Part shown: piece after piece, positions 1 through 7,809 of the stretch
Numbering within the stretch: the first letter of the stretch is position 1
Layout: each line of letters opens with the position of its first letter
DNA from: Amycolatopsis oliviviridis
GTDB lineage: Bacteria; Actinomycetota; Actinomycetes; Mycobacteriales; Pseudonocardiaceae
Direction: 5' to 3'
Assembly: GCF_014654365.1 (NCBI RefSeq)
Contig: NZ_BNAY01000005.1
Span: forward strand, 62,001 to 126,000
Length of the DNA stretch: 64,000 nt
Position numbers and translations under genes: made by a program
The notes under the pieces: model-generated
The model's database searches: none
What the model saw: only the letters and a program-made list of their open reading frames with translations
What the model was told of the DNA's origin: nothing

Positions 1-965
1 AGTACGACGAGGCCCGCCGCCTCTTCGGCTCCGGCGGTCCGGGTGGCTTCGGCTTCCCGGGCGGTGGCGGAGGCGGCGGCTTCGACGTCGGCGACATCTT
101 CGGCCAGGCGGGCCAGCAGCAGGGCGGTTTCGGCGGTCTCGGCGACATCCTCGGCGGGCTGTTCGGCCGTCGCGGCGCCGCGGCCGGTGCCACGGCGAAC
201 CGGCCGCAGCGCGGCGCGGACGTGGAGACCGACGTCCGGATCGACTTCACCGAGGCGGTCAAGGGCGCGACCCTGCCGCTGCGGCTGTCGAGCCCGGCGA
301 CCTGTTCCACCTGCGGCGGGAACGGCGCGAAGCCGGGGACCTCCCCGAGGACGTGTTCGACCTGTCAGGGCAGCGGGCTGGTCAGCCGGAGCCAGGGCGC
401 GTTCGCGTTCTCCGAGCCGTGCCGCGACTGCCGCGGCCGCGGCACGATCATCGACGACCCCTGTCCGGAATGCGCGGGTGAGGGCGTCAGCACCCGCACC
501 CGCACGCTGACCGTGCGGATCCCGCCGGGCGTCGCCGACGACCAGCGGATCCGGCTGGCCGGTCAGGGCGAACCGGGCCGGGGTGGCGCGCAGCCGGGCG
601 ATCTGTACGTTCGCGTGCACGTCGCGCCGCACAAGGTGTTCGGGCGCCAGGACCTCGACCTGACGATCTCCGTGCCGGTGTCCTTCGCGGAACTCGCCCT
701 GGGCGGCACGATCACCGTGCCGACGCTGGAGGGCAAGGTCTCGCTGAAGGTGCCGCAGGGTACGGCGAGCGGTCGCGTGCTTCGCGTGCGCGGCAAGGGG
801 ATCACGAAGCGGGACGGCTCGCAGGGCGACCTGCTGGTCACCCTGCAGGCGGCCATTCCGTCCAAATTGGACGACAAGGCCCGTGAAGCGCTGGAGGCCT
901 ACGCGGAGGCCATGTCCGAGCACGACCCGCGACCGGAGATCACCGAACTTCTCGAAGGCAGGTGA
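1..965 (+). CDS. dnaJ: DnaJ (Hsp40) co-chaperone, 3' part
   Basis: This is the C-terminal part of a DnaJ co-chaperone, which stimulates the DnaK ATPase and delivers unfolded clients. The start codon and J domain lie before the window, and the frame is open from base 3. A Gly/Phe-rich linker (about bases 3-190) is followed by four CxxCxGxG zinc-finger repeats (CSTCGGNG, CSTCQGSG, CRDCRGRG, CPECAGEG, bases 303-483). The substrate-binding beta domains run from there to the stop. It overlaps hspR by 4 bp (GTGA), so it is very probably the penultimate gene of a dnaK-grpE-dnaJ-hspR operon, as in other actinobacteria. Confidence 0.96.
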   Translation, partial: YDEARRLFGSGGPGGFGFPGGGGGGGFDVGDIFGQAGQQQGGFGGLGDILGGLFGRRGAAAGATANRPQRGADVETDVRIDFTEAVKGATLPLRLSSPATCSTCGGNGAKPGTSPRTCSTCQGSGLVSRSQGAFAFSEPCRDCRGRGTIIDDPCPECAGEGVSTRTRTLTVRIPPGVADDQRIRLAGQGEPGRGGAQPGDLYVRVHVAPHKVFGRQDLDLTISVPVSFAELALGGTITVPTLEGKVSLKVPQGTASGRVLRVRGKGITKRDGSQGDLLVTLQAAIPSKLDDKAREALEAYAEAMSEHDPRPEITELLEGR

Positions 966-1399
966 GCACGATGTTCGGCGGGCTGCCGCACGGTGCGGAC
1001 GAGGACACCCCGGTGTTCGTCATTTCGGTGGCGGCGCAGCTGTCCGGTCTGCACGCGCAGACCCTGCGGTCCTACGACCGCCAGGGTCTCGTGTCGCCCG
1101 GCCGGACCTCCGGGGGCGGCCGCCGGTACTCCATGCGGGACATCGCGCTGCTCCGCGAGGTGCAGCGGCTGTCCCAGGAGGACGGTGTCAACCTCGCGGG
1201 CATCAAGCGGATCATCGAGCTGGAGAACCAGGTCGACGCGCTCCGCGCCCGGATCGCCGAACTGACCGAGGAGCTCACGGCGGCGTACCTCACCGCCGAG
1301 CAGACGGCCGCGGCCGTGCACGCCTCCTACCGCAAGGATCTCGTTCCCTTGCGTCAGCAGACGGCGCTGGTCGTCTGGAAGCCCAAAAAACGCAATTAG
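962..1399 (+). CDS. hspR: HspR, MerR-family heat-shock repressor
   Basis: A 145-aa MerR-family regulator. HspR proteins repress the dnaK and clpB heat-shock genes by binding HAIR elements, with DnaK as corepressor. The N-terminal winged helix is visible (VFVISVAAQLSGLHAQTLRSY, then GGGRRYSMRDI), followed by a coiled-coil effector region near residues 80-115. The GTG start overlaps the dnaJ stop. A HAIR-like site lies ahead of clpB at 17591. The last two codons and the TAG stop (1397-1399) lie inside a palindromic repeat, so the natural C-terminus may have been altered by that element. Confidence 0.93.
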   Translation: MSTMFGGLPHGADEDTPVFVISVAAQLSGLHAQTLRSYDRQGLVSPGRTSGGGRRYSMRDIALLREVQRLSQEDGVNLAGIKRIIELENQVDALRARIAELTEELTAAYLTAEQTAAAVHASYRKDLVPLRQQTALVVWKPKKRN

Positions 1400-1468
1400 T
1401 CCTCTAGATGCCCTGACCGTGGTCCGGCGCCGAAAGGCGTCCTGGGCATTTAGAGGACTAATTGCGTT
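1389..1468. repeat. Family A palindromic element, copy A1
   Basis: Long inverted repeat with left arm AACGCAATTAGTCCTCTAGA and right arm TTTAGAGGACTAATTGCGTT around a GC-rich centre that itself pairs partly (CCGTGGTCCGGCGCCG). Nearly the same centre occurs in the copy at 11216. The left arm contains the hspR stop codon. In RNA it would form a strong hairpin and could act as a terminator. Confidence 0.9.
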
Positions 1469-1593
1469 TTGGTCGTACCCCGGCCGTTCGTGCACCGAAG
1501 CGGAGCCGAAGAGGCAATCCCTCGCTCCCCGGGTTCCGCCGGAGTTAGCATCGGGCGGCGCCGACGGTCGTCGCGCCGGAGGGAGCGACGCGT

Positions 1594-4590
1594 ATGGCGG
1601 CAGCGTGGCCTGGGGTGCGTTTCGTGGTGCTGGGCCCGATGCGGCTGTACCGCCCGGACGGGGTGGCGATCTCGGTGGGAACGCCCAAACAGCAGGCGAT
1701 GCTGGCCACGCTGGCGCTCACGCCCGGCACGGCGGTGTCGCTCGCCAGGCTGACCGACACGTTGTGGGACCACGAACTTCCGGCTCGCGCGGCCTCGACC
1801 GTCCGGACCTACGCCTGGAGACTGCGGCGGCTGCTTTCCGGTGCCGGTGCCGGCGACGACGTGCTGGTGTCGGCGGGCGACGGTTACCGGCTCGCCGTGC
1901 CGCCCTCGGCGGTGGACGCCTCCCGCGCGGCGGAACTCGGTGCACTGGCACAAGAAGCGCTGGCCTCGGGGGACGCGCCCCAGGCCAGACAGATGTTGTC
2001 GGAAGCACTCGCCCTGTGGACAGGCGAACCGCTCGCGGGGGTGCCCGGCCTGTTCGCCGAGCAGAGCCGCGGCTGGCTCGGCGAGTTGCACACCGCGCTC
2101 ACCGAGCAGTACCTGGAGGCGGAGCTGCGGCTCGGTCACTACTACGAGGCGCTGCCACGGCTGACCGGGATGATCGCCGAGCACCCGATGCGGGAACGGC
2201 TCTACGTCCTGCTGATGCGCGCGCTCTTCGGAATGGGCCGCCAGGTCGAGGCGCTGAGGGTCTTCCAGGACGCCCGCCGGGGCCTGGTGGAGGTCCACGG
2301 CGTCGAGCCGGGCGCGGAACTGGTCGAACTGCACGCGCGCATCCTCCGGGGAGACGACGTCGCACCCGCCCCGCGCGCCGAGCCGCCGGTGACCCTCTCT
2401 TCGCCCGCCGAGCAGGAGGAGCCGCCGGAGAACTGGCGGCCGATCCCGGCGCAGCTTCCGCCCGATCTGCCGGACTTCACCGGCAGGCAGGACCAGCTCT
2501 CGGCGCTGCTCGACGTACTGGAGACGGCCGACGGGCGAGCACCGGCGATGCTGGCGATCACCGGGATGAGCGGCGTCGGCAAGACCAGCCTCGCGGTGCA
2601 TCTGGCGCACGGGCTCCGCGAACGCTATCCGGACGGTCAGCTGCACGTCGATCTCGGCGACCTCGACCAGGTCGGGGAGCCGGTGACCGGGCCCGACCTG
2701 CTGGAACTGCTGCTCGCCGGGCTGGGCGTGCCGTCGAACCGGTCGCCGGGGCACCTCGCCGAGCGGCGCGGGCTGTGGCGTTCGCTGGTCGACGGCCGCC
2801 GCTTGCTCATCGTGCTCGACAACGTCGTCGACGCCGCGCAGATCCGTGACGCGCTGCCCGGTACGCCGGGGTGCGCGGTCCTGATCACCAGCCGCGCCAG
2901 ACTCGACGGCCTGCCGCTGCTCACCCAGGTCAACCTCGACGTCTTCACCCCCGCCGAGGCGCTCGACCTGCTGCGGCAGGGTGTCGGCGCGCGACGCCTG
3001 GAAGCCGAACCGGACGACGCCGTCGACCTCGTCACCGCCTGCGGCCTGCTTCCCTTGGCGGTGCGGATCGTGGCCTCGCGGCTCGCGGCGCGGCCGCACT
3101 GGACCCTGCGGTCCATGGTCGAACGCCTGCGGGACGAGCGTCGCCGGATCGCCGAGCTACGGGCCGGGCCGCTCGCCATCGAAGCGGTGTTCGAAGTGGC
3201 GTACCGGCAGCTCGCCGAGCCGCTCGCCAAGGACTTCGTCCTGCTCACCGCGGTCGCCGGGGGCGAGTTCACGCTGCCGGAAGCGGCAGCGGTCCTCGGG
3301 GTGGCTCCGGCCGAGGCCGAAGCGCGGCTGGAGGTGCTCGTCGACGCGTCCATTCTGGACGACACGGTCCCCGGCCGGTTCCGCGTCCACGAGCTCCTGG
3401 TCTCGTTCGGCCGCGGCCGTGACCGCGACCCGGGAGACGAACTGGCCGCGTTGGACCGGCTGTTGTCGCTGTTGATGGCCACGGCGCGCAACGCGTTCGC
3501 GCGCGCGGTCCCCGGCGACCCCACCGGGGACGTGCTCGGCCCCCGCTCGCCCGGTGACGCCGGCCTGCCGATCGCCGATCTGCGGGCGGCGAGGGACTGG
3601 GCGTCGGCGGCCGGGGACACCGTGGTGGCGGCCTGCGCGCGGGTCGTCGAAATCGGCACCGTGCCACTCCTGGGCACCGCGATCGACCTGCTCATCGCGA
3701 TGAGCCCGTTCGCCGCGGAGGCCGGGGCGAGGAGGCTGGACGCGACCGCGGGCACTCTCGCGAGAGCGGCCGCCCGGGTTCCCGAACCGGCGGGGCCGGG
3801 AAGACGGGCGCGTCACCGCGTCCTCGGCCGGGCCGAGTTCCTGTGCAGCACCGTCGCGTTGCGCACGGCGACGCACACCGACGTCGAGGCGCACGCCCGG
3901 CGCGCGGTGGCCGCCGCGACCGAGGCAGGCGACCCGGTGATCCTCCGGCAGGCGCTCAACAACCTCGGCTTGGCGGCCCAGCTTCGCCACGATTACGGCC
4001 TCGCGGTCCGGTGTTTCGACCGCTCCGCCGAACTCGCGCGGCGGCTCGGGCACAGCTCCGGCGCGCTGACCAGCAGCCTGAACTCCGCGCACGCCCTGCT
4101 GCGCGGCGGTGACCCGGCGAACGTCCTCGCCGTCTGCGAGTCGGCGCTCGCCCTGGCCCGGGAGATCGGCGACGCGCCGGGAACCGGCTACGCGCTCTAC
4201 GTGCTCGGGCTCGCGAACCACGCGCTCGAACGCTACGAAGCCGCGGCCGCGCATTTCACCGCGTGCGTCGACAGCTGCCTGGCGGCAGGCATCCGGGATC
4301 GCGCGGCGCACGCGCTCTTCCGGCTCGCCGAGACCCTGCTGGCACTGGGGAAGGCCGACGAGGCGGCGGCGGAGGCGCGGGCGGCGTTGCGGCTCTGCGA
4401 GGAGCTCGGCACCCGGCGGGACCAGGCCAACGCACTGCTGGTGCTCGGAAAGGCCCTTGCCACGCTGGGAAACCCGCACGAAGCCGAAGCCCGGCTGAAC
4501 CAGGCCCATACGCATTTCGTCGCGCTCAACCTGCCCGAGGCCGACGACGCGGCCCGGGCGATCGAAGAGCTTTCGAACCACGCGCGGTGA
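1594..4590 (+). CDS. SARP-type regulator (OmpR-like DNA-binding, BTAD, NB-ARC, TPR)
   Basis: A 998-aa AfsR/SARP-like transcriptional activator, a class that usually controls secondary-metabolite clusters. Residues about 8-100 form the OmpR-type winged helix (FVVLGPMRLYRPDG at the start). Residues about 105-250 are the BTAD domain. An NB-ARC ATPase begins with the P-loop GMSGVGKT (Lys near residue 330) and has LIVLDNV and LITSR downstream. TPR-like helices fill residues about 750-990. The ATG follows GGAGGGAG. It stands just upstream of the peptide/P450 gene set, which makes it the likely pathway activator; that link is inferred from position. Heptamer repeats at 4800-4863 could be its operator. 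Confidence 0.9.
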   Translation: MAAAWPGVRFVVLGPMRLYRPDGVAISVGTPKQQAMLATLALTPGTAVSLARLTDTLWDHELPARAASTVRTYAWRLRRLLSGAGAGDDVLVSAGDGYRLAVPPSAVDASRAAELGALAQEALASGDAPQARQMLSEALALWTGEPLAGVPGLFAEQSRGWLGELHTALTEQYLEAELRLGHYYEALPRLTGMIAEHPMRERLYVLLMRALFGMGRQVEALRVFQDARRGLVEVHGVEPGAELVELHARILRGDDVAPAPRAEPPVTLSSPAEQEEPPENWRPIPAQLPPDLPDFTGRQDQLSALLDVLETADGRAPAMLAITGMSGVGKTSLAVHLAHGLRERYPDGQLHVDLGDLDQVGEPVTGPDLLELLLAGLGVPSNRSPGHLAERRGLWRSLVDGRRLLIVLDNVVDAAQIRDALPGTPGCAVLITSRARLDGLPLLTQVNLDVFTPAEALDLLRQGVGARRLEAEPDDAVDLVTACGLLPLAVRIVASRLAARPHWTLRSMVERLRDERRRIAELRAGPLAIEAVFEVAYRQLAEPLAKDFVLLTAVAGGEFTLPEAAAVLGVAPAEAEARLEVLVDASILDDTVPGRFRVHELLVSFGRGRDRDPGDELAALDRLLSLLMATARNAFARAVPGDPTGDVLGPRSPGDAGLPIADLRAARDWASAAGDTVVAACARVVEIGTVPLLGTAIDLLIAMSPFAAEAGARRLDATAGTLARAAARVPEPAGPGRRARHRVLGRAEFLCSTVALRTATHTDVEAHARRAVAAATEAGDPVILRQALNNLGLAAQLRHDYGLAVRCFDRSAELARRLGHSSGALTSSLNSAHALLRGGDPANVLAVCESALALAREIGDAPGTGYALYVLGLANHALERYEAAAAHFTACVDSCLAAGIRDRAAHALFRLAETLLALGKADEAAAEARAALRLCEELGTRRDQANALLVLGKALATLGNPHEAEARLNQAHTHFVALNLPEADDAARAIEELSNHAR

Positions 4591-4594
4591 CGTC

Positions 4595-4777
4595 TCAGCC
4601 GGCCGCCACCGGCGGTGGCGGAGCCGAAATGGTGTTGTTCCAGTTCACGTCGCCATCGGACGCGCTCGCCTGACCCGGCGCCGCCGCGTATCCGGTCACG
4701 GCCAGCAGAGCCGCCGCGGCCAGCAGGAGCACCGTTCCGCGCCGGGGGCGCGTCCGGTCTTCGTCTTCCACGATCAC
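4595..4777 (-). CDS. Small secreted or membrane peptide, unknown
   Basis: A 60-aa reading frame convergent with the SARP gene, only 4 bp apart. A charged N-terminus (EDEDRTRPRR) precedes a hydrophobic stretch (TVLLLAAAALLAVTGYAAA) and a small-residue site (GQASA) that could be cleaved by signal peptidase. The short mature tail reads SDGDVNWNNTISAPPPPVAAG. I recognise no family. It is divergent from the candidate precursor gene at 4951 and shares its 173-bp promoter region with the heptamer repeats. It could be an immunity or signalling peptide, a second precursor, or a chance frame. Confidence 0.45.
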   Translation of the reverse strand: MIVEDEDRTRPRRGTVLLLAAAALLAVTGYAAAPGQASASDGDVNWNNTISAPPPPVAAG

Positions 4778-4799
4778 GCCCCCGAGTCTCGCGAAGGCC

Positions 4800-4863
4800 G
4801 ATCTACATCGGATCTACGGCCGATGGACGGCGGCTGCGAGCGGACGCAGAACCGTCGTAGATC
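4800..4863. promoter_or_regulatory. Candidate SARP operator: GATCTAC heptamer repeats
   Basis: GATCTAC occurs at 4800-4806 and 4811-4817, an 11-bp period equal to about one helical turn, and once inverted (GTAGATC) at 4857-4863. SARP regulators are known to bind direct heptamers with 11-bp spacing. The repeats lie in the only divergent promoter region of the cluster, next to a SARP gene. No convincing -10 box was identified, so the assignment is an inference. Confidence 0.45.
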
Positions 4864-4950
4864 CACCGTCGTGATCATCGGTGGGGCCAAGGCGTCGTCC
4901 CGCCGGACTCCGGTCGGAACGCGCCGCCGGACCAGAGAAGGAGCAAGTGC

Positions 4951-5094
4951 ATGAACGCGAATCTGGTGACCGCCGAGCAGCTGCTGAAGGTCGAGGCCGT
5001 CGTGACCGGTCTCCGGGAGCTGGACGCCACCGCCGACGGGCACGAGGCGCTGGCCATGGCGCAGGCGGGCTTCACCCACCCGGACGACCTGTAA
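4951..5094 (+). CDS. Candidate RiPP precursor peptide, 47 aa
   Basis: ATG follows GAAGGAG with good spacing. The 47-aa product starts MNANLVTAEQLLKVEAVVTG, an amphipathic leader-like helix, and ends ALAMAQAGFTHPDDL. It has no Cys, Ser, Trp or Tyr; the only aromatics are Phe41 and His43, spaced as F-x-H. It is the first gene of a tightly packed operon encoding a CYTH-fold protein, an exporter, two M16-type peptidases and a P450, and a strong hairpin follows it. Size, position and context fit a ribosomal peptide precursor, with the leader removed by the M16 pair. No family was recognised, and a role as a small regulatory or carrier protein remains possible. Confidence 0.6.
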   Translation: MNANLVTAEQLLKVEAVVTGLRELDATADGHEALAMAQAGFTHPDDL

Positions 5095-5108
5095 GCAGTG
5101 GTACGGGA

Positions 5109-5136
5109 CCGGGCCGGGGAGCGATCCCCGGCCCGG
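5109..5136 (+). terminator. Perfect GNRA-loop hairpin after the precursor gene
   Basis: A 12-bp perfect stem (CCGGGCCGGGGA / TCCCCGGCCCGG) closed by a GCGA tetraloop, without a U-tract. It lies between the small peptide gene and the first enzyme gene. In RiPP and bacteriocin operons such hairpins commonly act as partial terminators or 3' stabilisers that raise precursor mRNA over enzyme mRNA. That role is inferred here. Confidence 0.65.
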
Positions 5137-5153
5137 GCCGCGAGGAGGCCGGA

Positions 5154-5906
5154 GTGCTCACCACCGATTCCGTCGCTCTGCTGCTGTGCCGGTTCGCCGA
5201 GGTCGGAGCGCAGGTCTCGGACTCCTACGGTCCGCGTTCGCAGGCGAGGGTCTTCGTCCTCTACGAGGAGCTGATCGCGCTGCGGACGGTGCTGACCGCG
5301 GCTCCGCACGAGGAGCGCGTCGCCCGCCGGGTCCGCGAGCTGCGGGAGCTGATCGGCGAGGCCTATCTCGCCTCCGCCGGGGGCGCGCCACCGCCGCGCC
5401 GGGCGGTGCTGGAGCTGGATCCGCCGTTGCTGGAGTTCGACCGCGCGCTGTTCGAGCGGAACTATCGCCCCGTCGCCGCCGCTGTCCTCGCGGACACGAT
5501 CGAACTGCGGGATCCGGTGGAACCGTTGCGGCGGTTGAAGCCCGGCGTGTCCCACATGTTCGTCATCGACGACGAAGACCGGCTGTTGGTCTGGACGAGG
5601 CCGTTCGAGCTGGCCGATCTGCTCTTCGGCCGCAACCGCGCCACCGTGGACGGTGTCCCCGTGGCGCATCCGATGCTGGTCCCCGACCGGCTGCGCGCCC
5701 GCGCGGCGGGCGAGATCGTGCTCATCGGCGGTGACCGGGTCGCGATGGTCGTCGCCAACACGAAGTCCGGGCACTTCCAGCCGCCGCTGCAGTCGGTGGC
5801 GGTGGTGCGGGAGACCTTCCGCCGGGTCTTCGGGCTGACCGACGCGGACGTGGACGTCTTCCACCTTTTCCCGCCCGCCTCGCCGGACGAAAGGACGGGC
5901 CGATGA
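5154..5906 (+). CDS. Unknown protein of the peptide cluster (250 aa)
   Basis: I do not recognise this family. GTG is chosen because GAGGAGG lies just upstream and the frame ends in an ATGA overlap with the next gene. The N-terminal third is helical and rich in Arg and Glu (residues about 10-75). The rest looks alpha/beta, with HMFVIDDEDRLLVW, VAHPMLVPDRLRARAAGEI and VVANTKSGHFQPP as the most pattern-like segments. There is no signal peptide or membrane span, so it is probably cytosolic. As the first gene after the candidate precursor it could be a tailoring enzyme or a precursor-binding protein; neither is shown by sequence. Confidence 0.75.
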   Translation: MLTTDSVALLLCRFAEVGAQVSDSYGPRSQARVFVLYEELIALRTVLTAAPHEERVARRVRELRELIGEAYLASAGGAPPPRRAVLELDPPLLEFDRALFERNYRPVAAAVLADTIELRDPVEPLRRLKPGVSHMFVIDDEDRLLVWTRPFELADLLFGRNRATVDGVPVAHPMLVPDRLRARAAGEIVLIGGDRVAMVVANTKSGHFQPPLQSVAVVRETFRRVFGLTDADVDVFHLFPPASPDERTGR

Positions 5907-6598
5907 CCCGGATCGTGGGTGTCGAGCACGAAAGCAAATGGGCACTGGACCACGCCTCGGCCGACGCGGATCCACTGCGGTGGCTCGATTCCCCGCCGGT
6001 CCGCGCGAACCTGACCGGGCTCACCGAGACGGTCGTCGCGACCCAGGGCACCGTGTATCTCGACGACGCCGAGCGCCGTCTCACCTCGGCAGGCCATTCG
6101 CTGCGCATCGCCGCCAACCAGGGGCGGCTGGCCGGGATCGGCTGGATCGGCGTCAAGCAGACGGTGGACTGGACGGGCCGCCGGGACGCGCTGGAGATCT
6201 CCGAACGAATCGATCCCGGGGAGCTGACCGCCGTCCTGACCGCGGGCGAAGTCCTGCCGCTGCGCCATCTCCGGTCGCTCGGCCTGGTGCGGGGGCCGCT
6301 GGAAACCGCGGGGGTCACCAGCCAGCGGCGGATCAAACGGTTCGGGAAACTCGACGGCGGCCACCCGTGCGTGTTCAGCGTCGACCTCGTCGAATTCCGC
6401 GGGCCGGACGGCGACATCACGCCGATCGGCGAGTACGCCTGCCTGGAGATCGAGGTCAACCAATCCTCGCTCGAGTGCCTGGAGGCGCTGGACGCCTTCT
6501 GCGCCGACGTCGACGCGTGGCTCGGTTCGCCGCGGGAATCGCGGACCAAGGCGCAGCTCGCGGTCGCCGCGGCGGACGCGGCGCGGCTCGTGCGATGA
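5903..6598 (+). CDS. CYTH/triphosphate-tunnel-fold protein
   Basis: A 231-aa protein with an N-terminal ExExK signature (residues E8, E10, K12 in GVEHESKWAL), the hallmark of CYTH or triphosphate tunnel metalloenzymes. Those proteins bind triphosphate compounds and metal inside a beta-barrel. Later basic and acidic strands (TSQRRIKRFGK, ACLEIEVNQSS) fit the tunnel pattern. Known members include thiamine triphosphatase, inorganic triphosphatase and class IV adenylyl cyclase, but context does not point to any of these. It starts inside the previous stop (ATGA) and overlaps the exporter gene likewise, so it is translationally coupled within the peptide cluster. Confidence 0.72.
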   Translation: MTRIVGVEHESKWALDHASADADPLRWLDSPPVRANLTGLTETVVATQGTVYLDDAERRLTSAGHSLRIAANQGRLAGIGWIGVKQTVDWTGRRDALEISERIDPGELTAVLTAGEVLPLRHLRSLGLVRGPLETAGVTSQRRIKRFGKLDGGHPCVFSVDLVEFRGPDGDITPIGEYACLEIEVNQSSLECLEALDAFCADVDAWLGSPRESRTKAQLAVAAADAARLVR

Positions 6599-7809
6599 CC
6601 GCCTTCGCCACCGCGGGCGGGGAGCGGCTCGGACGGCCGTTCTGGTGGCTGTGGGCCGGGCAGTCGCTGTCCGGGCTCGGCGGCACGGCGCAGTCGCTCG
6701 CCCTGCCGCTGTGGGTATTGCAGGTGACCGGTTCCGCGAGCCTGACCGGAGGCGCGTTCGTCGTCCAGCTGCTGCCCAGGGTGCTGTTCTCGCCGTGGGC
6801 GGGGGTGCTCGCCGACCGGTTCGACCGGCGCGGACTGTCCATCGTGCTCAATCTCGTCGCGGGAGCGCTCACCCTCGTGCTGTTGTTGGTGGTGAGCCTG
6901 CGGAACATCCCGCTCTACTACCTGCTGACCGTGCTGCTGGGCACGGTCAGCACGCTGAATTCGGCGGTGCTGCCGAGCCTGACACCCGCCCTGGTGCCCG
7001 CTTCCCGGCTGGCCGCCGCCGACGCCGCGCAGGAGGTGACGAACGGCGCGATCATTGCGCTCGGTCCGCTGCTGGGCGCGGCCGTCGCGGTCGGCCTCGG
7101 CTTCTCCTGCGCGGTGGCGGTCAACGCGGCGAGCTTCGTGCTCGCGGCGCTGCTCACCCTTCCGGTGCCACGGCAGGAAGCCGCCGCGAACGACCGTCGC
7201 CGCCCGTTCGCCATGCTGCGCGACGGCCTGCACGCCCTGACCGGAGATCGGCTGCTGCGCACGGCGGTGCTGGCGGAAGCGGCGCTCTTCGCGTTTCTCG
7301 GCGCGGTACCGCAGTTCGCGGTGATCCTCGTGGGTGAAGGCGGCAGGACCGGGGAAGCGGGCCTGTTCGCCTCCGCGATGGGAGTCGGCTGGCTGGCGGT
7401 GTCGGCGTCGGTGGCCAAGCGGCGGAACGTGCTCAACCCGGCCGTGATGGTGACCGCGGGTGCCGCGCTGGCCGCGCCGGTGATCGGTCTCGTGGTGCTC
7501 TGCGCGCACGCCGGCCCGGTCTGGGTGTTCCTCGCCGGGCTGGTGGCCGGGGCACACAATCTGCTGTTCGCCATGCCCAACACCCTCCTGTGCCAGCGGC
7601 ACGCGGATCCGGCCGCGCTCGGCCGCGTCCTGGCGTTCCGCCGGTCCTTCGTCGTTTCGGCGCAATGCCTTTCCCTCGCCCTGGTCACCTTCCTGACCCC
7701 GGTCTGGGGCGTCGGGCCGGTCCTCGCCGCGGCGGGGATCGCCGCGACGGTCACGGCCCTGCCGGTCGCCGTGCTCTCGATGCGCCGGGCCTCGGCGGTG
7801 ACGGTGTGA
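6595..7809 (+). CDS. MFS exporter of the peptide cluster
   Basis: A 404-aa major facilitator transporter of the 12-helix drug-exporter type. The N-terminus FWWLWAGQSLSGLGGTAQSL is typical of this group, followed by the loop signature GVLADRFDRRG between helices 2 and 3. It lies in the inner membrane and probably exports the cluster product or confers self-protection, an inference from position. The ATG overlaps the CYTH gene stop and the stop overlaps the next GTG, so expression is coupled to both neighbours. Confidence 0.85.
   Translation: MTAFATAGGERLGRPFWWLWAGQSLSGLGGTAQSLALPLWVLQVTGSASLTGGAFVVQLLPRVLFSPWAGVLADRFDRRGLSIVLNLVAGALTLVLLLVVSLRNIPLYYLLTVLLGTVSTLNSAVLPSLTPALVPASRLAAADAAQEVTNGAIIALGPLLGAAVAVGLGFSCAVAVNAASFVLAALLTLPVPRQEAAANDRRRPFAMLRDGLHALTGDRLLRTAVLAEAALFAFLGAVPQFAVILVGEGGRTGEAGLFASAMGVGWLAVSASVAKRRNVLNPAVMVTAGAALAAPVIGLVVLCAHAGPVWVFLAGLVAGAHNLLFAMPNTLLCQRHADPAALGRVLAFRRSFVVSAQCLSLALVTFLTPVWGVGPVLAAAGIAATVTALPVAVLSMRRASAVTV

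Noticed and set aside
4951..5094. Candidate precursor as a lanthipeptide or thiopeptide
   Set aside because: The peptide has no Cys and no Ser, and no LanM/LanC/LanKC, APH-type kinase plus HopA1 lyase, or YcaO gene is present nearby.
5938..6594. Extension of the MFS exporter upstream through the CYTH gene
   Set aside because: The upstream part is the out-of-frame shadow of the CYTH gene; ATG at 6595 starts a typical first MFS helix.
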